The notes below the pieces were generated by a model. That model did not search any database. It was not told the DNA's origin and was given only the letters and a program-made list of their open reading frames with translations. Shown here one piece after another: positions 7,554 to 15,265 of a stretch of DNA of 27,154 bases. Both the position numbers and the translations under genes were made by a program. Position 1 is the stretch's first letter, and the number at the start of each line of letters is the position of its first letter. Source of the DNA: Planctomycetota bacterium (GTDB taxonomy: Bacteria > Planctomycetota > Planctomycetia > Pirellulales > Pirellulaceae); the NCBI GenBank assembly GCA_024277285.1, contig JAJRVM010000209.1:1-27154 (forward strand). Direction: 5' to 3'.

Positions 7554-8945
7554 GTGAATAGCCGACAATTGCTGAAATTGGGCGTCCCACACGGCTGTGT
7601 GAAGGAAGCCATTCAGGCGATCCAAAATCTGACCGGCAGCGGTGGCGTAAAGGGCAAAGCCGTCAAGAAACAAATCGCCGCCGTCGTTGCACAGCCGGAT
7701 GCCTTCCTTGAGGATGCGCATTTGCGAGATCTGGCAGCGGCACTGGTGCGTGACCGGGAATTCGTGCGCGCCGAGCCGATTTCTTATCGGACGTGGGGCG
7801 GCGAGGATATTGACCAGCAAGCGCACGGTCAAATGCGGCAAGCTTGTAGTGTGCCTCATGCGGTGGGTGCTGCGCTGATGCCCGATGCACATGTCGGATA
7901 TGGACTGCCGATCGGTGGTGTGCTGGCCTGTGAGAATGCTGTCATCCCCTACGCGGTCGGTGTCGATATCGCCTGCCGCATGAAGCTGTCGGTATTGGAC
8001 ATGCCGGTGGAATCACTCGATGCCAAATTTGAGGTGTATCGCGAGTCGCTTGAAAAAGGTACTCGCTTCGGTGTTGGCGCCGAGTACAAGAAGCCGCAAA
8101 CACATGCCGTAATGGACCAGGATTGGTCGATCACGCGCGTGACGCGCGAACGGAAGGATAAGGCCTGGCGCCAGTTGGGAAGCTCTGGATCGGGCAACCA
8201 TTTCGTCGAGTTTGGTCTATTTGAGTTGGCTACGCGCGACGAGGAACTGGGACTCGATGCGGGGACGTATGTGGCGTTGATGAGTCACAGTGGCAGTCGA
8301 GGTGTGGGCGCCGCGGTTTGCTCGACGTACAGCGCCATCGCGCAATCCAAGCTCCCGTCACGCTACTCGGATCTCGGCCGGCTGGCTTGGCTCGACCTGG
8401 ATAGCCAGGTTGGCCAGGAATACTGGGCGGCGATGAACCTGATGGGCGATTACGCGGCGGCCAATCACGATGTGATCCATCGCCGTGTAGCCAAGCTGCT
8501 GGGCGCTCATATCATCAGCGGTGTCGAGAACCACCATAACTTTGCCTGGAAAGAGGTCCATGATGGGCGGGAAGTGATTGTCCACCGCAAGGGTGCGACG
8601 CCCGCCGGTGCTGGTGTCTTGGGTGTGATCCCCGGGTCGATGGCCGATCCGGCATTTGTCGTTCGTGGACTCGGCAATCCCGAGTCGCTCGAGTCGGCAT
8701 CGCACGGTGCCGGTCGTTGCATGTCGCGAAGAAAGGCACGCGACAAGTACAATTGGAAAGCGGTGCGTGAGGAGCTGGCCAAGAAAGGAGTTCGCGTTCT
8801 GTCGGCTGGAGCGGACGAAGTTCCGGGTGTCTACAAGGATATCCGCGAAGTGATGCGTCAGCAGAATGATCTGGTGACCATCGTTGCGCGATTCAACCCG
8901 AAGATCGTCAAGATGTGCGACGACGGTAGCCGCCCCGAAGATTGA
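7554..8945 (+). CDS. rtcB: RtcB-family RNA-splicing ligase
   Basis: This is a 463-residue RtcB, the GTP- and Mn2+-dependent ligase that joins 2',3'-cyclic phosphate or 3'-phosphate RNA ends to 5'-OH ends. Metal-site and active-site elements are in order: GVDIACRM (136-143, Cys141; usual form GvDIGCGM), GSGNHFVEF (212-220, His216), HSGSRG (245-250), ENHHN (325-329), and the guanylylated histidine His384 in SHGAGR (383-388). SAGADEVPGVYKD near the C-terminus is also typical. The CRM in place of CGM suggests a divergent subgroup. The frame is open further upstream, but GTG 7554 is preceded by AGGAA (7541-7545) and AGGAA (7548-7552) and starts right at the conserved N-terminus (NSRQLLKLGVP). It is the second gene behind the RbfA-like gene. 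No RtcA or RtcR is in the window. Confidence 0.9.
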   Translation: MNSRQLLKLGVPHGCVKEAIQAIQNLTGSGGVKGKAVKKQIAAVVAQPDAFLEDAHLRDLAAALVRDREFVRAEPISYRTWGGEDIDQQAHGQMRQACSVPHAVGAALMPDAHVGYGLPIGGVLACENAVIPYAVGVDIACRMKLSVLDMPVESLDAKFEVYRESLEKGTRFGVGAEYKKPQTHAVMDQDWSITRVTRERKDKAWRQLGSSGSGNHFVEFGLFELATRDEELGLDAGTYVALMSHSGSRGVGAAVCSTYSAIAQSKLPSRYSDLGRLAWLDLDSQVGQEYWAAMNLMGDYAAANHDVIHRRVAKLLGAHIISGVENHHNFAWKEVHDGREVIVHRKGATPAGAGVLGVIPGSMADPAFVVRGLGNPESLESASHGAGRCMSRRKARDKYNWKAVREELAKKGVRVLSAGADEVPGVYKDIREVMRQQNDLVTIVARFNPKIVKMCDDGSRPED

Positions 8946-8968
8946 CACGCGATCGCCAAGAAGATCGA

Positions 8969-8997
8969 GGGCAGCAGGGGCCCGGTCGGTGCTGCCC
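8969..8997. terminator. Hairpin between convergent rtcB-like and lipoprotein genes
   Basis: GGGCAGCA (8969-8976) pairs perfectly with TGCTGCCC (8990-8997) around a GC-rich 13-base loop that itself contains GGGGCCC. It begins 23 bases behind the rtcB stop and ends about 80 bases before the stop of the convergent lipoprotein gene. Neither side has a good T run, so termination could be weak or bidirectional. Confidence 0.4.
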
Positions 8998-9075
8998 TGG
9001 TCTTTCCCACTCTCCACACACGGCCCTGGTGTGCAAGCAGTTGACGACGACGGACTTACGTGGTGTGAGGCACCT

Positions 9076-11061
9076 CTATTCGGATTCCTTTGCACGCTCG
9101 CGGATCTTCTTCGTCGCCTCGTTGATGTCTTTCTTGATCAATCTATAGAATGGCAGTTTGCGAAGTCGGCTTAGCGTTGCCAAACTCTTTTGCGTGCCGA
9201 TATCACCCAATAATTGCACCATGGTTCGAGCGAGCATCATTTCCGTTGGTCGAACCAGTTCAAGTACTTTGGGCTCGACGGCCGGACCGAAAACGCGAAG
9301 ACAATCGGCGGCGCTGTTACGCAACGTCGCGCTTTCGACGAACAACTCGGTCACCGGCGTTATCGCGCGCTCGTCCTTCAATTCGGCGAGCTGATCGAGC
9401 GCGTCCATTTGGATGAAACGCTGTTCGTCCAGCAACAGCCCGATCAGGATGGGGACGCTGTAATTTTCGGTCCATTGCACAAGTACCGGAATCGCTTTGC
9501 GACGTGTGTTGGTCCCCACTTTCGGATCTTCAGCTGCATTGCGTAGCGCACGGGCCAAGTTCCTTCGCACCTCCTCGTCATGTACATCACGAGGACCAGC
9601 GTCGCTAAGTCGTCGCAAAACGCCTTCCTTTTGCGCGTCCGAGCCGATCTGCAGCAGTTCGAGATTGGCCGAGAAATACTCCGCGTTGCCACGATCGGCT
9701 GCAATGCCCGCCAGCTCGTCCGCTCGCTTGGCGGCCGCTGTGGCAGCTTCCGCGTTGCGTTTGCTCTCTTCCAGATCCAAGCCGCCACCAGCGCTCGCTC
9801 CAGGCGGAGTGCCACGGCGATTGCCGCCCGACATGCCACGACTTCCCGGTCGATTGCTGCCTATCGGCATGCCACCGCGAGGGCCGGCACCCATGCCGAT
9901 GCGGGTTCCCGTGCCAGCTTCCATCCCCGATCCCATGCCGGGATAGCCGCTGCCTGTGCCCATAGAACCGGGGCCTCGCGAGCCACGCGACCGACCCATG
10001 CCGGGATAGCCGCCCGCTCCCATGCCTGAACCCATACCACCCGCTCCCATGCCCGAACCCATGCCGCCTGAGCCCATACCAGGGTAGCCGCTATCAGAAC
10101 CTCCGGAGCTAGGTGGGCCCGTCATGCCACTCCCAGCACCCGGATAGCCGCTCATGCCGCTATCTGGATAGCCACTGCCCGGGCCGAGACGCGAACCCGA
10201 CCCATCGTTTGGGTAGCCGCTGCCGCCTGGATAACCATCCTCCGATGCGACACTGCCCATGCCTGGCCCCATGCCACTCCCAGGATTGGAACCCGGAAAG
10301 TCAGCGCCCGGAAAGTCAGCGCCCGGATAACCGGTGCCTGAACCGCTGTTGCCGGGATAGCCTTCGTCAGCGACGCTGCCCGGTGGCGAGTACTCTGTAC
10401 CGGGCGAACCGCCAAAGCCGCCAGCTAACGAACCAGGATTGGACGAAGTACTGCCTCGCGCGGGCGAACCGTTTCGAGGTGGCATTACATAGTCGGGTCG
10501 ACGTAATGTCTTGAGGGCGTTTTCCAGTTTGGAAATGCTGGCGGACGCGCCGCTACCAAAGTCCATTCCCATCGCGGCCAGTATGTTCGTGCTATCGACA
10601 ACTACGTACACAACACCTTCCATGCGATACGATTTGCCCTTGAACGGCCGCTCACCGCGAAACTGAATCCGAACCATTGGCAATCCGTTAATTGCCGTGG
10701 GCGAACCCCGTTCATGCGACAGTCCCTGTATCTGCTGTCGCATCGCTTCGACAACCGAGTCGATTGCAAGTTCCCAATTCTCGCCGGTCAAATTGCCGTG
10801 GTGCGGACCATACGTAAAGTTGAAACCGGGACCGGGACGGCCGATTCGTGGCAATTGGAACAGAAGTGTCGTTTCGCCGGGCATCACCGGTCGATCGAGC
10901 GTGTCACGCTTGAACCCCTTCGGCACGCGACACCGATACGGCCCAATGGCCTTATCGTCGCCGAGTTTCCCCCAACTGCCCAAGGGGCCGCCAGGCCCAC
11001 ACCCGGTCAGGACGGCGATACACAGCAGCACGACAGCAGTCGTTTGAATTCGCCGGAACAT
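9076..11061 (-). CDS. Secreted lipoprotein with Gly/Tyr/Pro-rich linker and HEAT-like C-terminus
   Basis: The 661-residue product starts with a lipoprotein signal (MFRR, hydrophobic VVLLCIAV, lipobox LTGC with Cys21), so it is probably anchored to a membrane and faces the periplasm or paryphoplasm. Residues about 40-190 form a globular domain with alternating strands (TTLLFQLPRIG, YRMEGVVYVVVD) that I do not recognise. Residues about 195-427 are low-complexity, with many GYPG, PGMGSG and MGAGG units and DNA-level repeats at about 9880-10110. Residues 430-661 are helical, first Ala/Glu/Arg-rich, then HEAT-like (KAIPVLVQWTENYSVPILIGLLL, DALDQLAELKDERAITPVTELF). The frame is open to 11250, but ATG 11061 is the only start directly before the signal peptide. 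A role in scaffolding or protein binding is only a guess. Confidence 0.8.
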   Translation of the reverse strand: MFRRIQTTAVVLLCIAVLTGCGPGGPLGSWGKLGDDKAIGPYRCRVPKGFKRDTLDRPVMPGETTLLFQLPRIGRPGPGFNFTYGPHHGNLTGENWELAIDSVVEAMRQQIQGLSHERGSPTAINGLPMVRIQFRGERPFKGKSYRMEGVVYVVVDSTNILAAMGMDFGSGASASISKLENALKTLRRPDYVMPPRNGSPARGSTSSNPGSLAGGFGGSPGTEYSPPGSVADEGYPGNSGSGTGYPGADFPGADFPGSNPGSGMGPGMGSVASEDGYPGGSGYPNDGSGSRLGPGSGYPDSGMSGYPGAGSGMTGPPSSGGSDSGYPGMGSGGMGSGMGAGGMGSGMGAGGYPGMGRSRGSRGPGSMGTGSGYPGMGSGMEAGTGTRIGMGAGPRGGMPIGSNRPGSRGMSGGNRRGTPPGASAGGGLDLEESKRNAEAATAAAKRADELAGIAADRGNAEYFSANLELLQIGSDAQKEGVLRRLSDAGPRDVHDEEVRRNLARALRNAAEDPKVGTNTRRKAIPVLVQWTENYSVPILIGLLLDEQRFIQMDALDQLAELKDERAITPVTELFVESATLRNSAADCLRVFGPAVEPKVLELVRPTEMMLARTMVQLLGDIGTQKSLATLSRLRKLPFYRLIKKDINEATKKIRERAKESE

Positions 11062-12092
11062 GGATTGGATCCTGTGAGAAAAACGGCTTGCGAGGGGGCG
11101 AATACAGCCCTCTTCATGCACCCACTCTAGCGGAACGGTACGGTGAATTGCAATGTTTTGAGCCTCGGAAAAAATAGTTTTTTTTGGGGGGGCACGCGCC
11201 GTTGTGACCGCAGTGGCAAAATATAACCCTGCGGCCGTTATTGGCTTCATTTTACGGGCTCCTCGTCGCGGCTGGGCCCCGACTTATCTGACCAAGTTTG
11301 TCCCGGATTAGGTGTCTGGCAGTTTGGGTGGTCGGTAGGATTGACGCCGTTTAGGAATACCGGTCAGTCGGCCTCCCAGGGCGAACCGCCGATGCAGAAT
11401 ATCCTCTGTCGATTGGGCACGAGGAGGCCTTAGCTGTTCAACAGCCGGTAACCGTTCATTGCGGACGTGACGCTTCTTGCCCCGAGCTTTCGCTCGATTA
11501 GCTCGATGAACGGCAAATGACCACCTGACCGGAAGACGTTCCACCGAGCGCTGTTGCTTGCCCGTAATCTTCTTTGCCCTTCTCTCTCGTTGCGCTCATG
11601 GACGACGTTCTGGTGGGGCTCCTTGGAGGGCAATGGAAATGATGGGCAAAAAAGAACAGAACGGTCCATGTCCTTCTTACCCGTGGCATTGCTGCCCTCG
11701 GCTGCTAGATACTTGCGCACGGCGGCCTTGATCGGATAGTTGCGCAGGCTGTCGTGCTAGCAGATTCGCAGGAACGGGTCTGACGCTCTGACGCGAAAAT
11801 CGTGTGCTAGTATTTTTCGCAACGTTACGATCAAGGCCCGCACGGCACATCATCGGCCCTCCACGCGCAGAACAAAGACGGGATCAACCACTCCACCAGC
11901 GAAGGCCGACTTTTTAGCAGCCCAGGCGGGGTTCAAGATATAGTCGCAATGGGCGAGGTTTGGCTGGACAAGTAACTTGAAACTTTGGACGCCTATTCGG
12001 GTCAGCCAGTCTAAGACGTAGCAGACGCCGAGCCTCAGCAGCGGTGGCAGTACCGGCCTAATGGGAATTGACGCGGTACCAGGGAGTGTAAT
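11062..12092. other. Kilobase gap with remnants and a homopolymer tract
   Basis: No convincing gene is present. T8 followed by G7 (11178-11192) lies about 120 bases upstream of the lipoprotein start and is preceded by A6. The motif CGGTAACCGTTCA (11446-11458) repeats the head of the dispersed repeat. Its CCGTTCAT (11452-11459) faces ATGAACGG (11506-11513), enclosing a CGAGC/GCTCG hairpin (11483-11496). On the minus strand, the stretch from about 11755 to 11655 reads protein-like (LRNYPIKAAVRKYLAAEG, then KKDMDR), but it runs into low-quality sequence and may be a gene remnant. Another minus-strand frame at 11850-12090 is open without a recognisable family. Confidence 0.4.
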
Positions 12093-12157
12093 AAAAAAAA
12101 TCCCGCCAACTTGGTCGCGATTCAAGAGACTTGAATCTTCGCACAAGTTGGCGGGAT
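12093..12157 (-). terminator. Strong two-tier intrinsic terminator of the repeat surface-protein gene
   Basis: ATCCCGCCAACTTG (12100-12113) pairs perfectly with CAAGTTGGCGGGAT (12144-12157). Inside, GATTCAAG (12119-12126) pairs perfectly with CTTGAATC (12130-12137) around an AGA loop, with short unpaired flanks between the two stems. On the minus strand the structure is followed immediately by eight T (12100-12093) and an AT-rich tail. It lies about 87 bases behind the stop of the minus-strand gene at 12244. Confidence 0.88.
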
Positions 12158-12179
12158 GCAAGGCGAGTTCGATTGCTCG

Positions 12180-12211
12180 ATTACTTTGCTACGTCATTAC
12201 TTTGCCACATC
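12180..12211. repeat. Two 16 bp tandem units between stop codon and terminator
   Basis: ATTACTTTGCTACGTC is followed directly by ATTACTTTGCCACATC, a match of 14 of 16 bases. The pair lies in the 3' untranslated part of the surface-protein gene, before its terminator. Confidence 0.6.
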
Positions 12212-12243
12212 TTGGTACGGTTATATCCTTACGATTTTGGCAA

Positions 12244-14118
12244 TTACTGTTCTTCAGAAGCGGTGTTCTCTTCTGGCTGTTCGATGCGAACCATGGTAAT
12301 TTCCTGTGTCTTATCAGCACTGAAGTGCAGTAAGGCACTGGTCACGTCGTTGGTCAGATTGTAGACGCCGGTCTCCATGACGATGCCACTGTTCTTCTCG
12401 TCCATGAGACGCCATACGGCACGCTGCGTCTCCTTGTCGACCGCGCCTTCGACTGGAATCGAGACCTCCGTGGCGTCGTTGTAATAGGTACCGGCAATCA
12501 CGCCGTCCTTGTTAACGGCCAGCTGAAGCACGCGGTTGGTGTCGGTTACATCTTCCTGCGTAATCGCCCAGACGCCCAACGGCATCCACTCGGTCTGTTC
12601 GGCTTGCTGTTCCGTATACTCCGGAACGGCCGTTGCGATCTGTTCGGCTTGCTCGTAGTACTCGGCGCTACTGCAGTACTCGTTGCCTTCGATGTACACC
12701 GTATCGCCTTCGTAGTAGACGTTACCGCCGGTGCCGTAGTTGTAGTACACCGGTTCGCTCCAGGCGCTACCGACAAACCAACCTGTCATCGCCGCTATCG
12801 TCACAGGTCGCCACCAGTGCCAACGTCCCCAGTGACCATGCCCACGGCCAGGGTGCCACGGATGCCAAAACGGTGGACGTACGTGCCCGCCGCCCCACCA
12901 GCCTGGATGGAACGGACGATTCGGACGATTGTGCCAATGCCGGTTGACCAGGTTGAACTGGTTATTCCATGTCGGCCGGTTGATGATCGTGTTGCCGCCA
13001 CCAGGACGAATAGGCCGTCCGGGGCCAATGCCAGGGCGACCAGGACGATTGCCAGGTCCGATACCAGGACGATTGCCAGGTCCACCCGGTCCGATACCTG
13101 GCCGATTGCCAGGGCCGATCGGCAGTGTGGAGGGGCGGTCACCCGGTCCCGTTCCAGGGCGATTGCCGGGGCCGATGGGGAGTGTTGAGGGTCGATCACC
13201 GGGGCCCGTACCAGGTCGATTGCCGGGGCCGGTTCCAGGGCCGATGGGCAGTGTTGAGGGGCGGTCGCCGGGGCCCGTTCCAGGGCGATTGCCGGGGCCG
13301 GTTCCAGGGCCGATGGGGAGTGTTGAGGGGCGGTCACCCGGTCCCGTGCCTGGGCGGTTGCCAGGTCGGCTAGGAAGTGTGGAAGGTCGCTCTGGCCGAT
13401 TGCCAGGAGTCGTTGGTCGAGTCGAAGGTCCTGTGCCTGGTCGCACCGAAGGTCGTGTGCCGGGACGTGTCGAAGGAAGTGTGCCTGGACGCACGGCAGG
13501 CTGTGTCGACGGACGTGTTGATGGCGTGCCCGTTGACGGTCGATTCTTAGGCAGATTCAAAAAGTCCGATAGGTCATTTCGCGATGGCCGCGTTGAAGGG
13601 CGGCCAGCCGAGGGGCGTGATGGAATGGAAGGTCGCGTCGAGGGGCGTCCGGTTGAGGGACGTCCAGTCGATGGGCGCGACGGTGTCGACGGTCGCGTTG
13701 AAGGTCGTGTCGACGGTCGGTTCGCAGAGGGGCGCGTCGAGGGGCGTCCGGTTGACGGGCGCGTCGACGGTCGGCTCGCAGAGGGCCGCGTCGATGGACG
13801 CGGCGCGGGGCGGCTCACGGACGGGCGCGTTGACGGGCGCGTCGACGGGCGCGTCGACGGGCGGCTCACGGACGGGCGCGTCGAGGGACGCGGCGCGGGT
13901 CGGCTCACGGAGGGACGTGACGACGGTCGGCTCACGGAGGGTCGCGGCGCAGGTCGGCTCATCGACGGGCTTCGGCTAAACGACCGGCCGCCGCCGCCGC
14001 CGCCCCGCGCCCCGCCACCACGGCCTCCTCCACGTCCACCACGAGCCCAGACGGAGGGCGCGCTGAGCGCCACACAGAGCGCGCCAATCAAAGCGATTTT
14101 CAACTGTTTACTTAGCAT
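12244..14118 (-). CDS. Secreted RPST/GPG-repeat surface protein ('mu-protocadherin'-like of planctomycetes)
   Basis: The 624-residue product has a Sec signal peptide (MLSKQLKIALIGALCVALSA, probable cut behind VWA25). A Gly/Arg-rich stretch follows (26-46), then a long array of tetrapeptides of the RPST/RPSV type (about 47-250) and longer units built from GPGNRPGTGPG and DRPSTLPI of 19 or 23 residues (about 255-345). A Trp/His-rich segment comes next (PGWWGGGHVRPPFWHPWHP, GHWGRWHWW) and a Tyr-rich stretch (YYNYGTGGNVYYEGDTVYIEG). The final ~150 residues look globular (WMPLGVWAITQEDVTDTNRVL, GVIAGTYYNDATEVSIPVEG). Similar planctomycete proteins were annotated 'mu-protocadherin, putative cell-surface protein', a name without functional proof. 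The Shine-Dalgarno GGAG lies nine bases before the ATG, and TTGACA occurs at 14164-14159. The repeats probably make it an extended, cell-envelope-associated protein. Confidence 0.82.
   Translation of the reverse strand: MLSKQLKIALIGALCVALSAPSVWARGGRGGGRGGGARGGGGGGRSFSRSPSMSRPAPRPSVSRPSSRPSVSRPAPRPSTRPSVSRPSTRPSTRPSTRPSVSRPAPRPSTRPSASRPSTRPSTGRPSTRPSANRPSTRPSTRPSTPSRPSTGRPSTGRPSTRPSIPSRPSAGRPSTRPSRNDLSDFLNLPKNRPSTGTPSTRPSTQPAVRPGTLPSTRPGTRPSVRPGTGPSTRPTTPGNRPERPSTLPSRPGNRPGTGPGDRPSTLPIGPGTGPGNRPGTGPGDRPSTLPIGPGTGPGNRPGTGPGDRPSTLPIGPGNRPGTGPGDRPSTLPIGPGNRPGIGPGGPGNRPGIGPGNRPGRPGIGPGRPIRPGGGNTIINRPTWNNQFNLVNRHWHNRPNRPFHPGWWGGGHVRPPFWHPWHPGRGHGHWGRWHWWRPVTIAAMTGWFVGSAWSEPVYYNYGTGGNVYYEGDTVYIEGNEYCSSAEYYEQAEQIATAVPEYTEQQAEQTEWMPLGVWAITQEDVTDTNRVLQLAVNKDGVIAGTYYNDATEVSIPVEGAVDKETQRAVWRLMDEKNSGIVMETGVYNLTNDVTSALLHFSADKTQEITMVRIEQPEENTASEEQ
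13100..13350. repeat. In-frame minisatellite, 57/69 bp units, inside the surface-protein gene
   Basis: Four to five tandem copies code for GPGNRPGTGPGDRPSTLPI, some with an extra GPGT. Neighbouring units are nearly identical at the DNA level (for example GCCGGTTCCAGGGCCGATGG), which points to recent unit gain or loss. Confidence 0.8.
13560..13980. repeat. Array of 12 bp units coding for RPST/RPSV tetrapeptides
   Basis: Units such as GACGGGCGCGTC and GAGGGGCGTCCG follow one another in register with the surface-protein frame. The long open frame on the opposite strand is a by-product of this 12-base periodicity. Confidence 0.8.
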
Positions 14119-14314
14119 GTTTCAACTCCAGAATAAGGCTCCGCGAGGCATCGAACTTGTCAATTGAAAGCGAATTTCAGGATGGACGCGGAAGTGTTTA
14201 ACTGTTTATTGTTCACTCAAGGTGAAGAATTGGCAATCGCAATGATCGCACCACAGACCAATGCGCGGGGCAAATGCCAACGCGGACATCATCCGGTCAG
14301 CGGGCGGCTGTCGT

Positions 14315-15265
14315 CTACTTGCGGATGACGGTCACCGGAGCAATATCGGGAAGGATTTCGCCGTCCAACTCACGCCCCGTCGACTGCCACAGATAGCTGT
14401 TGTCATCCAGCACCGTGATCATGTTGATTGACGAACCGAGCTGCCCGGACGCCATGCGGTGAACACTTTTGACGATCCAGTGTTCACCATCATAGTGCCA
14501 GGTCCCCTCGCTGATTTCACCGTCGGTGTCAAAGACCCATGAGCGAATCGTCTCGGAAACCGCATCGTATCCGATTATCTGCGTACCTTGCTTGCCGGTC
14601 GAGTCATCCTTCTTGACGCGGAATGATCGTGTCATGAAGTTTCGGTTCTGCGTCCACTCGCACTTTGTCTCCAGTTCAATGTCACCATCCCGGTCAATCC
14701 ACGTGCCGATCATCCATTCCAGCGGCTTGAGGAATTCGTAATTGGTGGTTGGCACCGGAATGGCCGTTTCGCGGACGGAATCGAGTTGCCATCGGTCGTC
14801 TTTCTTGACGTGGATTGCGATGTAAGTGGATTCTTCCGGCGCTTCGCCCGATTGGACTACGCGGGCCTTGCCTTCTTCTACCGCCACGGTGGGAGCCAGA
14901 AAGCGAATCGTCGTTTCCAGCACTGACAACACCTGCCCATCGCTATTCGCAAAATAGTCGCGCAGCGCTGCTTGGATCTCGTCACGACCGGTCAATCGGT
15001 CGCCATCTGGGCTAACCCAAACACCCCTTTCCGACCAGAGTTGTGCGATCGCCTCGGCGTCCCCACGATTGAAGGCCTCGACATACTTCGTAATACATGA
15101 CCGTACCGCCTGTTCTTCCTCAGCGACACGCGCACTCTCGTCCGCCGCAACGGTCGTGGGAAACGCCGCGAGCACGAGAGCAAACACCGTCATCGCTGTC
15201 CAGATCATCGCCGTCCAATTCGTAGTTGTCCAATTCGTAGTTGTCCAATTCGTAGCTCGATACAT
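14315..15265 (-). CDS. Secreted SnoaL/NTF2-like protein (DUF4440, 'SgcJ/EcaC family')
   Basis: The 316-residue product has a hydrophobic export segment (MTVFALVLAAFPTTVAADE, 25-43) and then an NTF2-like cone domain: VRSCITKYVEAFNRGDAEAIAQLW (54-77), GVWVSPDG, LTGRDEIQAALRDYF (91-105), TYIAIHVKKDDRWQLDSVRE (147-166). The second half (about 178-316, PLEWMIGTWIDRDGDIELE, then TQIIGYDAVSETIRSWVFDTDG) resembles a lipocalin-like or DUF1579-like barrel often fused to this domain in planctomycetes. Such proteins are annotated 'SgcJ/EcaC family oxidoreductase', but the catalytic role is unproven. ATG 15265 has a good AGAGGTG Shine-Dalgarno. The first 20 residues are encoded by a 15 bp tandem repeat, so the signal peptide has an odd TNWTT-rich front end; ATG at residue 20 would give a normal signal peptide and is an alternative start. 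Confidence 0.82.
   Translation of the reverse strand: MYRATNWTTTNWTTTNWTAMIWTAMTVFALVLAAFPTTVAADESARVAEEEQAVRSCITKYVEAFNRGDAEAIAQLWSERGVWVSPDGDRLTGRDEIQAALRDYFANSDGQVLSVLETTIRFLAPTVAVEEGKARVVQSGEAPEESTYIAIHVKKDDRWQLDSVRETAIPVPTTNYEFLKPLEWMIGTWIDRDGDIELETKCEWTQNRNFMTRSFRVKKDDSTGKQGTQIIGYDAVSETIRSWVFDTDGEISEGTWHYDGEHWIVKSVHRMASGQLGSSINMITVLDDNSYLWQSTGRELDGEILPDIAPVTVIRK
15213..15257. repeat. Three 15 bp tandem units at the 5' end of the SnoaL-like gene
   Basis: GTCCAATTCGTAGTT occurs twice exactly, followed by GTCCAATTCGTAGCT. On the coding strand each unit adds five residues (TNWTT type) in front of the signal peptide, so copy-number change keeps the frame. Confidence 0.9.

Noticed and set aside
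8358..9095. A 245-codon minus-strand open frame opposite the RtcB gene.
   Set aside because: The RtcB frame carries all metal and guanylylation motifs; the opposite frame has no domain.
11850..12161. A 103-codon minus-strand open frame.
   Set aside because: Its front part runs through the strong terminator stem at 12100-12157, there is no Shine-Dalgarno, and the translation is not recognisable; only the later part could be a remnant.
12929..14167. A 412-codon open frame on the plus strand opposite the repeat surface-protein gene, rich in GRVDGRVEGR.
   Set aside because: It is the mirror of 12-base periodic DNA that codes for RPST repeats on the other strand. It has no Shine-Dalgarno or folded domain, while the minus-strand protein has a signal peptide, a globular C-terminus and a terminator.
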